Positions 1-5,973 of a stretch of 17,937 nt of DNA are shown one piece after another (position 1 is the stretch's first letter; the number at the start of each line of letters is the position of its first letter). Source of the DNA: Candidatus Komeilibacteria bacterium (lineage in GTDB: Bacteria; Patescibacteriota; Patescibacteriia; UBA1558). Location of the stretch: NCBI GenBank assembly GCA_024654345.1, contig JANLIN010000046.1:1-17937 (forward strand), given 5' to 3'. Made by a program: the position numbers and the translations under genes. Under the pieces are notes generated by a model that saw only the letters and a program-made list of their open reading frames with translations, ran no database searches and was not told the DNA's origin.

Positions 1-523
1 CCAAAAACAACCATTTATAACGATAATGAATGGCCAAATCCAAGCACACCAAAAGCGCCAATATTCCAATGGCTGGTATTTTCACCAGATTGATCCTGAA
101 CATGAAAGGAAAAATCCCCAGCAAAACGAAGATAAACAGCCACGGCCACTTCGCCTGATTCCTTTTCATCCACCAATACAAATACAAAAAAAGCAGGGCG
201 GAAAATATAACCGTCACTGCTTTGGCGCCAATAAAAGCCGGCCAGAGGAGGATAAAAGGCAAAAGAATCAAATGATACAACCAGTGGTGGTCTGTGAAAT
301 AGTGTTCCAAATCGGTCCCTTGCAACCAAGGGAACTCGTCCAATACCAAACCATCTCCCATCATCTGCGTCAGTTTGACATGATAAAAAGAGTCCGGATC
401 CATAAACGTCGGCGACGCTTGAATCCAGCCCATCACCATCACCACCAACAAAACCACCAACAAATAATCCAACTTGCGCACCTCCAGCCACTGATAGATT
501 CCCTTTATCTTTTTATACAACAT
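1..523 (-). CDS. GT-C-like integral membrane glycosyltransferase, N-terminal part (runs off left edge)
   Basis: The reverse strand is open from an ATG at 523 to the window edge, giving 174 residues without a stop. The N-terminus is short and basic, followed by a hydrophobic segment at about residues 19-35 and further ones at about 83-97, 100-118, 128-141 and 150-166. After the first segment comes MDPDSFYHVK (residues 41-50), an acidic D-x-D motif in the first outside loop, then TDHHWLYH near residue 77. This layout is typical of GT-C-fold enzymes (STT3, ArnT and PMT-like), which transfer sugars from lipid-linked donors at the outer face of the membrane. Substrate cannot be inferred. There is no SD; a TATAAT box ends 6 nt before the ATG, suggesting a leaderless message. 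The C-terminal part lies outside the window. Confidence 0.75.
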   Translation of the reverse strand, partial: MLYKKIKGIYQWLEVRKLDYLLVVLLVVMVMGWIQASPTFMDPDSFYHVKLTQMMGDGLVLDEFPWLQGTDLEHYFTDHHWLYHLILLPFILLWPAFIGAKAVTVIFSALLFLYLYWWMKRNQAKWPWLFIFVLLGIFPFMFRINLVKIPAIGILALLVCLDLAIHYRYKWLFL

Positions 524-529
524 GAATAT

Positions 530-558
530 ATTATACCACCATCCATAATACGAACCAA
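530..558 (-). promoter_or_regulatory. Sigma70-type promoter of the membrane glycosyltransferase gene
   Basis: On the reverse strand TTGGTT (553-558) and a perfect TATAAT (530-535) are separated by 17 nt. The -10 box ends 6 nt before the ATG at 523, so transcription should begin at or next to the start codon. The -35 box lies in the beginning of the TTCG repeat tract. Confidence 0.55.
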
Positions 559-810
559 CGAATAGATACGAAACTACGAATAGAACGAACCTGCGAACCA
601 GAAAAACCGATGGACTTTACTAATAGTAGGTTATTGATTAAAAGTTTGCAGGTTCGTTATAGTTCGTGGTTTCGCAGTAGTTCGTAGGGTCGAAGTGGTT
701 CGTAGTTTCGCAGTGTCTAGCAGATTTGAATTCATTCGCAGGTTCGTAATGTTCGTAGCTTCGTTGTTGTTCGTTGCTTCGTAGTAGTTCGTTGTTTCGT
801 AGGGTTCTTT
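551..810. repeat. Degenerate TTCGTAG-type repeat tract with a strand switch
   Basis: From 551 to 599 the top strand carries short CGAA units (for example cgaaccaacg, acgaaactacgaa). From 651 to about 810 it carries the complementary TTCG units (ttcgtagt, ttcgcagtag, ttcgttgttg), about 8-10 bases each and often alternating. The arms around the switch form a perfect 11-bp inverted repeat, 584-594 against 648-658, and the similarity continues outwards with one indel. A 76-codon open frame across 631-861 on the reverse strand only translates these units into low-complexity T/N/R-rich sequence and is not called. The tract lies between the operon terminator at 878-903 and the glycosyltransferase promoter. 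Confidence 0.75.
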
Positions 811-877
811 TCCCCGCTCTTTACACTGGGCGCAAACTGGAGAGAGAATACGCCGGTACAAAGTAAAAAACGGGGAG

Positions 878-903
878 AAAAAGGCAAACGTTTGACGCTT
901 GCC
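878..903 (-). terminator. Rho-independent terminator closing the leftward gene array
   Basis: Reading leftward, GGCAAGCGT and ACGTTTGCC form a 9-bp stem (one G-U pair) with a CAA loop at 883-903, followed directly by TTTTT (878-882). It lies 11 nt past the stop of the last array gene. It differs from the hairpins between the other array genes and is the only canonical terminator of the block. Confidence 0.9.
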
Positions 904-914
904 TAATTAAACTA

Positions 915-1259
915 TCAGTCCTCAAATTCAACGTGGACCATTTTCACGCGTCGAAATCGATTAAACTTATAGTGACGACCATTATAAGTCAGGTCTGACT
1001 CTTGCCGAGATTCGGTAACATCCATTTGGCACCATAGGGGTTTAATGCCCAATTCGACAAGCTTTGCCAAAACGGACAACGGCGCCACTATCACCATGTC
1101 GTCGAAATTTCCGGCCCGATAGCGCTTTGAAATTTCTTCCGCCGATGAAAATGGCTGTGGATCCTGGACGATCTGTACCTCAGATCCAAACATCTTTTTC
1201 AAGGCTTCTTTCTGACACTCCAAAGGACGGTGTCGAGAAAACCAACATATCCGTTTCAT
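915..1259 (-). CDS. Small protein with N-terminal SRHRP-x3-Q motif; last gene of the array
   Basis: This 114-residue soluble protein starts at an ATG with an excellent SD (AAGGAG, about 5 nt spacing). It begins MKRICWFSRHRPLECQ, followed by a helix, a beta strand (VQIVQD), a stretch SSAEEISKRY, then DDMVIVAPLSVLAKLVELGIKP and a C-terminal strand with KMVHVEFED. The pattern of an N-terminal hydrophobic strand plus S-R-H-x-P-x3-Q, then a V(I/V)APL-x-LLAxL-x2-GIKP core, reminds me of small uncharacterised phage and plasmid proteins. That recollection is unverified and no biochemical role is known to me. It has no signal peptide or membrane segment. It is the sixth and last gene of the array, with a short 32-nt leader after HP2 and a true terminator behind it. 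Confidence 0.8.
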   Translation of the reverse strand: MKRICWFSRHRPLECQKEALKKMFGSEVQIVQDPQPFSSAEEISKRYRAGNFDDMVIVAPLSVLAKLVELGIKPLWCQMDVTESRQESDLTYNGRHYKFNRFRRVKMVHVEFED

Positions 1260-1291
1260 TCTACTCCTTTTTTGATTTGAAAAAATCTTTA

Positions 1292-1365
1292 TCTTAACCG
1301 ATCATATTTCTATGACGAGTTAAGAAAAGATGCCAACCTCAGAATGTGCGATTCCGGGGTTGGCA
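1292..1365 (-). repeat. Two-hairpin intergenic module, copy 1
   Basis: Read leftward, HP1 (1331-1365) pairs TGCCAACC with GGTTGGCA, then continues after one C-A mismatch to a 5-nt CGCAC loop. After 5 nt (TCTTT), HP2 (1292-1325) pairs TCTTAAC with GTTAAGA and closes with CATA-GAAA-TATG, a GNRA tetraloop. A T-rich leader leads to the SD of the 915-1259 gene. In this copy the upstream stop codon is 42 nt away instead of 4-7. Confidence 0.9.
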
Positions 1366-1407
1366 AAAATTTATGCTAGCTATCTCTCAAAGCCACGGAT
1401 TATTTCA

Positions 1408-2151
1408 TTATAGCTTTTTGAGTTTTTCATCCACGAGAATGAAATGCCCGAGAATATTTCTTCGCAACGGCCAGATTTTATTGGCCAGAAGAGCAATAAA
1501 TAACTCCTCCTCTTCCTTATTCAAAGGCGTAGACTCGCCTCTGAAAATCCTATAATAAAAGTGTTGTACACTTTTATTATATTTTTCTCTCCCGTCATTG
1601 AAGAGTCTATTCTCCTTTTTTTTAGTTCGCTCTCCTACAAGTTCTCGGAAAATTTTCACGTCCCCTGCAACCGACGCGAAGTAGGTGGAAAATTTTTTTA
1701 CCTCCTCTTGCAGCTTAGTCCACTCCCACTCCCATATAGATTGGCTCACTTCACTGAGTAGGTAATATGGTCGCGGGACTATATTATCGTAGAGCCGCTC
1801 TTCCCATGTGGACTCATCTAAGCTATGCGGCCAAGAGCGTTCTACTCCTTTGGCTACTTTGTCAATTATTTTCTTTATTCTTTCGATCGTTTCTGGCTCT
1901 TCCAAATTTGGAAGCGCTAAGTGATCACGATCTTTTAAAATGTCCCACCTATATGAGGGTTGGGCTAACTTAATAACCTCCCTCAGTGAGAGCTCTCTCA
2001 TAATTTTTGTTTTCCTCCAAATAGAGGTCTTAACTCCCAATCGAAGATTGGTGCTAGGCATTCCTTTCATATACGCCCTTGCTCCTTCAGCATCAAAGGT
2101 GTATTTGTACACTTCTTTATACCGATCAATTGCAATAATAAATTCTTCCAT
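1408..2151 (-). CDS. Hypothetical protein, 247 aa, fifth gene of the array
   Basis: I do not recognise this family. It starts at an ATG behind AAGGAG with 6-nt spacing, a strong SD. The protein is soluble, rich in charged helical segments and in Trp (WRKTK, YRWDIL, SWPHSLDESTWEERLYDN, IWEWEWTKLQEE). From about residue 70 it looks mostly alpha-helical. The C-terminal third is basic and helical (NDGREKYNKSVQHFYYRIFRG, then LNKEEEELFIALLANKIWPLRRN). No catalytic motif, signal peptide or membrane segment is visible. Its leader belongs to the long class with an extra C/G-rich hairpin just upstream of the SD, nearly identical to that of the 4246-5550 gene. The stop lies unusually far from the downstream hairpin module, and a ghost GCATAA lies between them, so its 3' end may have been altered. 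Confidence 0.75.
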   Translation of the reverse strand: MEEFIIAIDRYKEVYKYTFDAEGARAYMKGMPSTNLRLGVKTSIWRKTKIMRELSLREVIKLAQPSYRWDILKDRDHLALPNLEEPETIERIKKIIDKVAKGVERSWPHSLDESTWEERLYDNIVPRPYYLLSEVSQSIWEWEWTKLQEEVKKFSTYFASVAGDVKIFRELVGERTKKKENRLFNDGREKYNKSVQHFYYRIFRGESTPLNKEEEELFIALLANKIWPLRRNILGHFILVDEKLKKL

Positions 2152-2165
2152 TTGTAACTCCTTCT

Positions 2166-2183
2166 CCCGATTTCGCCGTCGGG
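2166..2183 (-). promoter_or_regulatory. Leader hairpin immediately upstream of the SD (copy A)
   Basis: Leftward, CCCGA and TCGGG enclose CGGCGAAA, a 5-bp stem with an 8-nt loop, ending 3 nt before the AAGGAG of the gene starting at 2151. It is nearly identical to the hairpin at 5565-5582 and related to the one at 4119-4131. Being so close to the SD, it could influence ribosome access. Confidence 0.55.
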
Positions 2184-2218
2184 ACCGCGGATTTTTTGTT
2201 TTGAAATAAAAATCTTTA

Positions 2219-2293
2219 TCTTAACCGATCATATTTCTATGATGAGTTAAGAAAAGATGCCAACCACACTTTAAGTGCTGGGTGTGGTTGGCA
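2219..2293 (-). repeat. Two-hairpin intergenic module, copy 2 (divergent HP1)
   Basis: HP1 (2258-2293) keeps the outer TGCCAACC/GGTTGGCA arms, but the inner part is replaced by CACAC/GTGTG, so the stem is 12 bp with a 12-nt loop. After the constant 5 nt, HP2 (2219-2252) is almost the same as in copy 1, with a GAAA tetraloop and an A-U pair where copy 1 has G-U. The stop of the 2301-2810 gene is 7 nt before HP1. Confidence 0.9.
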
Positions 2294-2300
2294 CGCAGAT

Positions 2301-2810
2301 TTATAGCTGTGTCTCAAAAAAATGAACAAGTTTGAGGGCGACTTTTAAGCCCTCCCTGGGGGTGTTGGTCTTCCCCATCTCGTTCATTATTTTAATGTAG
2401 TCCCCTAAGAGACTACTCTCACTATTTTTTGAAGAAGCATGGCGCTGTAAATTTAAAGCGCCACACGGTTTTAACCCTTCGGCGGTGTAAACCGGATCTC
2501 CGATGGTTAAAAGTTTTGAAACATCTTTGCCGCAGGTCATCGCTGCGGAAAGATATAATGCGGAGACGATGTAAAAATCATATCCGACTGGCAGTTCGTC
2601 AACTGCCACTACCGTGTTCTGCACGGTAGGAATACCGTCAATCGACGGCATTTCTTCTTTCACCAGCTGAGCGCTTAAAACGCCATGGCTGGGAACCTCT
2701 TTAACCACCACCGGCGCGGTGGTTAAATACTTTCGACAAGCTAGATCATAAACGGCGCATCCAGCCTCCAAAAACATCAGTGCGTGAGGAGTACCATTGA
2801 AGATTTTAAT
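2301..2810 (-). CDS. NxTPH-type small protein (phage-associated-like family), probable ATT start
   Basis: The first ATG in frame is at 2777, but the SD (AAAGGAG at about 2816-2822) sits 5 nt before an in-frame ATT at 2810. No ATG, GTG or TTG lies between the upstream in-frame TAG and 2777. Starting at ATT gives 169 residues beginning MKIFNGTPHAL. That matches the N-terminal pattern I associate with the MKxxNLTPHxI family of small phage and prophage proteins. Later segments also fit that family as I remember it: IDGIPTVQN (57-65), ELPVGYDFYIVSAL (72-85) and DPVYTAEGLKPCGAL (105-119). The function of the family is unknown to me. Residues 120-169 form an extra, mostly helical tail. The protein is soluble and is the fourth gene of the array, with a short 33-nt leader after HP2. 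Confidence 0.8.
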   Translation of the reverse strand: MKIFNGTPHALMFLEAGCAVYDLACRKYLTTAPVVVKEVPSHGVLSAQLVKEEMPSIDGIPTVQNTVVAVDELPVGYDFYIVSALYLSAAMTCGKDVSKLLTIGDPVYTAEGLKPCGALNLQRHASSKNSESSLLGDYIKIMNEMGKTNTPREGLKVALKLVHFFETQL

Positions 2811-2843
2811 AACTGCTCCTTTCTTTTGTTTAAAAAATCTCTA

Positions 2844-2917
2844 TCTTAACCAACCATATTGCTATGCCCAGTTAAGAAAAGATGCCAACCTCAGAATGTG
2901 CGATTCCGGGGTTGGCA
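2844..2917 (-). repeat. Two-hairpin intergenic module, copy 3
   Basis: HP1 (2883-2917) is identical to copy 1. HP2 (2844-2877) keeps the CTTAAC/GTTAAG base, has G-U wobbles and one G-G mismatch in the middle, and closes with CATA-GCAA-TATG, again a GNRA tetraloop. The upstream stop is 4 nt before HP1, and the next start (ATT 2810) is 33 nt after HP2. Confidence 0.9.
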
Positions 2918-2921
2918 ATAA

Positions 2922-4106
2922 TTATGCTATATCTTCTTCATCTGGGATCAAAGAGTCAAATAAATAACTCTTCACCTCCTCCTTAGTCATCCCCTTCTTT
3001 AAGGAATTATTTTCAAAGAATTTTCTTTTCACGACTCTTTGAAATCCCTCATTTTCCAGGAACAGTCCCTGGAACCTTTCTCCCTCAATCTTGAATTCTT
3101 TATCAAGTGGGATTGGGAAATCGTCCCAACTGGCCTGTTCCGGGCCCCTGAGACTGAATTTACGTTTTATCCAAGTCCATGTGCCAGTGGCGCAATTGCC
3201 CACCTCTTTACTATCTGCCGGAGTTCCCACAAATCCCTCCGGGAAAGAGTTTATAATCTCCTCATTTGTAACATGGCTTCCCCTGAAATTTAACGAATTC
3301 ACCTGACTGGTTAAATCATATGAAATTTTGTCTCTCATGCTATTCAAAATTTCATCTAAGTCCCAGTAGGGAGACTCCCTTGTTTCATAGCCTACAAACT
3401 GCTCTCCAATAGCAGTTTTTAGACTTGCCAACGTACAGTATATTTCTGTACGGTTGTTTCGCGCGCAGAGTTTCGCTTTGGCTATCCAAAGCTTTCCGGT
3501 TTCTCCTAAATCCACCACGTGACTCGAAATTGGGATAACATGCTCATTATCCACCTTTTGAAACATCGTGGATTCAGTGCCGGCCAGAAAAAAATCTCCT
3601 TCAGTTGCGAGAATTCCGTATTCTCCGACTTTTTGAAAAACAAAGTCATCGGGTTGAATCTGCCATGTAAAGTCCCGGAAAAGAGTATTAACTCTTTCCC
3701 CCTGATCCACACCAAAAATATGAATGGTGATATCTCCCTCTACTATGGCTTTCGGCTCCCACACGTGCTTGTCGAGCCAAAACAGCTTTCTTTTTTCAGT
3801 ATAGTAGTCCCTACTGAAAATAAAGCTTTTTTTTGCTGTACGGGCATCAGCTCCGATACCCACACATAGTTCATTTTCTTTGTTCTTGCCATATGCAAAT
3901 ACTCTCCCCTGAGTATTGAAATAGCAAAATCCCTCCTGATCCATGGCACAACGTGCGACAGATTCGCCCGCTTCATAATAACCGAAAATCTTGTTATTGG
4001 GGTCATCTCCCCCTCTAACATCGATGACGACAGACACACCTATGTGGCTGCCGTTACTATCGCCTAAATTTGTTGTGTGAAAGTCCTTTAAGGGAAATAC
4101 TTCCAT
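2922..4106 (-). CDS. Hypothetical protein with DSxxxGNCxxGT motif, 394 aa, third gene of the array
   Basis: I cannot name this protein. It starts at an ATG behind an AAAGGA SD with short spacing. The first 220 residues or so are rich in beta-strand and turn-like sequence (GVSVVIDVRGGDD, FCYFNTQGRVFAYG, ITIHIFGVDQGERV) and could form a beta-rich domain. In the C-terminal third, ADSKEVGNCATGTWTWIKRKF matches, position for position, a segment of the next gene upstream in the operon (QDSLDAGNCLPGTEDFIRRF). The shared pattern is DS-x3-GNC-x2-GT-x3-I-(K/R)-R. The invariant Cys could be catalytic or metal-binding, which is a guess. The C-terminus is basic then acidic (FFENNSLKKGMTKEEV, ending PDEEDIA). 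There is no signal peptide or membrane segment. The stop is 4 nt before HP1. Confidence 0.75.
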   Translation of the reverse strand: MEVFPLKDFHTTNLGDSNGSHIGVSVVIDVRGGDDPNNKIFGYYEAGESVARCAMDQEGFCYFNTQGRVFAYGKNKENELCVGIGADARTAKKSFIFSRDYYTEKRKLFWLDKHVWEPKAIVEGDITIHIFGVDQGERVNTLFRDFTWQIQPDDFVFQKVGEYGILATEGDFFLAGTESTMFQKVDNEHVIPISSHVVDLGETGKLWIAKAKLCARNNRTEIYCTLASLKTAIGEQFVGYETRESPYWDLDEILNSMRDKISYDLTSQVNSLNFRGSHVTNEEIINSFPEGFVGTPADSKEVGNCATGTWTWIKRKFSLRGPEQASWDDFPIPLDKEFKIEGERFQGLFLENEGFQRVVKRKFFENNSLKKGMTKEEVKSYLFDSLIPDEEDIA

Positions 4107-4118
4107 TTTATCCTTTGC

Positions 4119-4131
4119 CCGATTACGTCGG
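4119..4131 (-). promoter_or_regulatory. Leader hairpin immediately upstream of the SD (copy B, degenerate)
   Basis: Leftward, CCGA and TCGG enclose CGTAA just before the AAAGGA of the gene starting at 4106. It is shorter than the related hairpins at 2166-2183 and 5565-5582 but sits at the same place in the leader. Confidence 0.4.
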
Positions 4132-4166
4132 CGCCGCTTTTTTTTGTTTTTAAATAAAAATCTCTA

Positions 4167-4240
4167 TCTTGGCCAGCCATTTTCCAATGATCAGCCAAGA
4201 AAAGATGCCAACCTCAGAATGTGCGATTCCAGGGTTGGCA
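4167..4240 (-). repeat. Two-hairpin intergenic module, copy 4 (compensatory changes in HP2)
   Basis: HP1 (4206-4240) matches copy 1 with one C-G to U-G change. HP2 (4167-4200) has CTTGGC paired with GCCAAG where the other copies have CTTAAC with GTTAAG. Two adjacent A-U pairs have become G-C with both partners changed. The loop is GGAA, still GNRA. This is the clearest covariation in the block. The upstream stop is 5 nt before HP1. Confidence 0.9.
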
Positions 4241-4245
4241 AAATA

Positions 4246-5550
4246 TTATGCGTTTTCACCTGCCAATTTTTGGTAGATGATTTTTTTAAAATCGAAATTC
4301 CTCAGCATCTCAGCGATGCTCGGATTTTCGATTAATGACTGAACCGTAGCACAGCCATTTTCATCCGGCTTAATGTTAAAGCGACGGATAAAATCCTCAG
4401 TACCCGGCAAACAGTTGCCGGCATCCAAGGAATCCTGAATGCAAATTTTTGCATCCGGCTTCTTTTCCATCAGTTCCAACGCGTCCGTTCCTACACGGGA
4501 ACGCGCTGTAATGTAATCTTGACGAGCCTTTTGCGTTAGCTTCGTCAAGAAGAATTCTTTCCACGCATCAATTGGCTTCAAGTGCCAATCAATAAGTGAA
4601 AATTCTCCTTCATAATCAAGCCAGTGAGGAGTTTCCTCGCTGACTACGTATTTCCCCTTACCAATGGAGACTCTCTCTACCTCCATAAAAGCCTCGACCT
4701 TCAGACCAAGACCCTTGCGACGCCAATATAGACCGTCGCCACTATTATTCCATCCGAGAATCTCAGGATCCTGGATGGAATGAGGTTCTTCTTCGATCTT
4801 TCCATCGTAGAAGCCCTCTTTATGTGCCTTATACCAGGCACTTTTACCCTCATAGTCCACTCCGAGAGTAATTCCCAATTTTCTCTCAAGCAGAGAGCTC
4901 CGCCCCTGCTTACCAACTTCAGCCGCCTTCTCCCTAAGTTTCTCGGCGGAGTCTTTCATATACTGCGTATCAACGAAACGCAGTATATCCACCCCCTGTA
5001 GGTGATGGGGGTTATAAAAGTAATAGCTTCTGCGATCCCACCCCCCGGTAGAGGTTATGAAATCAACTACGACTTCTTTGGAACCAATCAAGTGCACTTC
5101 CGTGCTTTTAATTGCTGTTCGTATTAGATACCATTTATTGTCCCAGTCGGACAACATTTCCATAATATCTTCCCCGCTCTCAGGAGAAAAAAAGACGATA
5201 TGTTTCCCGTCAGTTAAGACAACGGGGTTCCTGAGATCAATACCGCCATGGGAGATGAATGGCGCGTAGCCATATATCTTTGTCCCCTTATCGGTAATGC
5301 AGACGGTCTGTGGAACCGTCTGTTCTCTCCTGGCGTCTGTTCGGTAAAATCCGAACTCAACCAGGTCCCCAATTTTTTCGAGATATCCCGAGCCGGATGA
5401 TCCGGAACGAGACTCATAGTATTTCTCTCCACCAAATTTTTGGTGGAGTTTGCTATGATCTGACTCATAGCACATAAATACCTTCTCCACTAGGGAGAAA
5501 AATATTGTGTCGGATCCGCCGCCGAATCCAACTTGGAATTTTTTTGTCAT
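4246..5550 (-). CDS. Hypothetical protein with DSxxxGNCxxGT motif, 434 aa, second gene of the array
   Basis: I do not recognise the family. The ATG at 5550 is preferred over an in-frame GTG at 5565, because the GTG precedes and overlaps the AAGGAG SD, which is 6 nt before the ATG. The N-terminus is MTKKFQVGFGGGSDTIFFSLVEKVF, followed by a Ser/Gly-rich stretch (ESRSGSSGSGYLEK). The middle has mixed strands and a charged helix (MKDSAEKLREKAAEVGKQGR). Near the C-terminus, IQDSLDAGNCLPGTEDFIRRF carries the DS-x3-GNC-x2-GT motif shared with the downstream neighbour, so the two probably have a homologous domain in otherwise different proteins. No transmembrane segment or signal peptide is visible. 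The leader is of the long class, and the stop is 5 nt before HP1 of copy 4. Confidence 0.75.
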   Translation of the reverse strand: MTKKFQVGFGGGSDTIFFSLVEKVFMCYESDHSKLHQKFGGEKYYESRSGSSGSGYLEKIGDLVEFGFYRTDARREQTVPQTVCITDKGTKIYGYAPFISHGGIDLRNPVVLTDGKHIVFFSPESGEDIMEMLSDWDNKWYLIRTAIKSTEVHLIGSKEVVVDFITSTGGWDRRSYYFYNPHHLQGVDILRFVDTQYMKDSAEKLREKAAEVGKQGRSSLLERKLGITLGVDYEGKSAWYKAHKEGFYDGKIEEEPHSIQDPEILGWNNSGDGLYWRRKGLGLKVEAFMEVERVSIGKGKYVVSEETPHWLDYEGEFSLIDWHLKPIDAWKEFFLTKLTQKARQDYITARSRVGTDALELMEKKPDAKICIQDSLDAGNCLPGTEDFIRRFNIKPDENGCATVQSLIENPSIAEMLRNFDFKKIIYQKLAGENA

Positions 5551-5564
5551 TTGTAACTCCTTCA

Positions 5565-5582
5565 CCCGATTTCACCGTCGGG
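5565..5582 (-). promoter_or_regulatory. Leader hairpin immediately upstream of the SD (copy C)
   Basis: Leftward, CCCGA and TCGGG enclose CGGTGAAA, then TGAAGGAG. The surrounding leader, including an upstream CCGCGG and the TTACAA spacer between SD and ATG, is almost identical to that of the gene starting at 2151, although the encoded proteins are unrelated. Confidence 0.55.
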
Positions 5583-5617
5583 ACCGCGGGATTTTTGTTT
5601 TGAAATAAAAATCTCTA

Positions 5618-5690
5618 TCTTAACCGACCATATTGCTATGCCCGGTTAAGAAAAGATGCCAACCTCAGAATGTGCGATTCCGGGTTGGCA
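5618..5690 (-). repeat. Two-hairpin intergenic module, copy 5
   Basis: HP1 (5657-5690) lacks one base of the C-A mismatch, leaving a single bulged A. HP2 (5618-5651) has Watson-Crick C-G and G-C pairs where copy 3 has U-G and G-U, with a GCAA tetraloop. The upstream stop is 4 nt before HP1 and the 5-nt spacer between hairpins is kept. Confidence 0.9.
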
Positions 5691-5694
5691 AAAC

Positions 5695-5898
5695 TCAAAA
5701 TGCGAATTTTACGTCACGACTAGCGCGACGTTTTAGACGGGAGTATTTCTCCCAGTCTGCCGGCTTTGCTAAGCCGGATTCAATTTTTTTTGAGACTCTT
5801 TTTAGATTCTCAACAACCGCCATTTCGCGGTTGATTTCATTAATTTTTTTGTCGGTGGTTAGGCCGACTTTTAAAAGTTGTCTCTGGATATCACTCAT
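5695..5898 (-). CDS. Small basic helical protein, 67 aa, first gene of the array
   Basis: It starts at an ATG behind AAAGGAGG, the strongest SD of the window. The product is short, highly charged and almost certainly alpha-helical: INREMAVVENLKRVSKKIES, then DWEKYSRLKRRASRDVKF, so a coiled coil or a small nucleic-acid-associated protein is possible. I do not recognise it. Two features argue that it is a real gene despite its length: the strong SD, and the same downstream arrangement as its neighbours, with a stop 4 nt before HP1 of copy 5. In place of HP2 its leader has a different near-perfect hairpin at 5942-5973, which marks it as the first gene of the array. Confidence 0.7.
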   Translation of the reverse strand: MSDIQRQLLKVGLTTDKKINEINREMAVVENLKRVSKKIESGLAKPADWEKYSRLKRRASRDVKFAF

Positions 5899-5941
5899 GA
5901 TATCCTCCTTTCTTTTTTGTTTTTAAATAAATCTCCATTTA

Positions 5942-5973
5942 GATTTCGGAAAAAGATTATCTTTTCCGAAATC
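5942..5973 (-). promoter_or_regulatory. 5' hairpin of the first array gene
   Basis: GATTTCGGAAAA (5942-5953) and TTTTCCGAAATC (5962-5973) form a near-perfect hairpin, extendable to about 15 bp with one bulged A. Leftward it is followed by a leader resembling those after HP2 in the other copies (GGAGATTTATTT, then A-rich, then SD). It occupies the HP2 position with unrelated sequence, suggesting that a hairpin at this place matters more than its sequence. Confidence 0.7.

Noticed and set aside
15..565. Open frames on both strands overlapping the glycosyltransferase gene
   Set aside because: The frames beginning inside 15-491 (reverse) and 26-565 (forward) are Gly/Val- or Gln/His-rich without domain features. 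The correct reverse frame from 523 gives clear membrane segments and a DxD motif.
631..861. 76-codon reverse-strand open frame across the TTCG repeats
   Set aside because: Its sequence is mostly a translation of the degenerate repeat (T/N/R/L-rich low complexity), it lies between a terminator and a promoter, and it has no recognisable SD or domain.
1331..1365. HP1 as a fully canonical rho-independent terminator
   Set aside because: The stem is strong, but the tail is TCTTTTCTTAAC rather than a T-run, and it merges into the 5' arm of HP2. Partial termination or a 3' stabiliser role is possible, so the module is annotated as a repeat instead.
5551..5565. GTG at 5565 as the start of the 4246-5550 gene
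   Set aside because: It precedes and overlaps the AAGGAG, leaving no SD of its own, while the ATG at 5550 has ideal 6-nt spacing, matching the ATG choice in the near-identical leader at 2151.
1292..5690. Intergenic modules as integron attC sites
   Set aside because: HP2 carries TCTTAAC and GTTAAGA, each one base off the attC core patterns RYYYAAC and GTTRRRY. However, the hairpin is only 34 nt, and copy 4 replaces AAC/GTT by GGC/GCC while keeping the pairing, which would destroy the recombination core. There is no integrase in the window. A different recombination system is not excluded.
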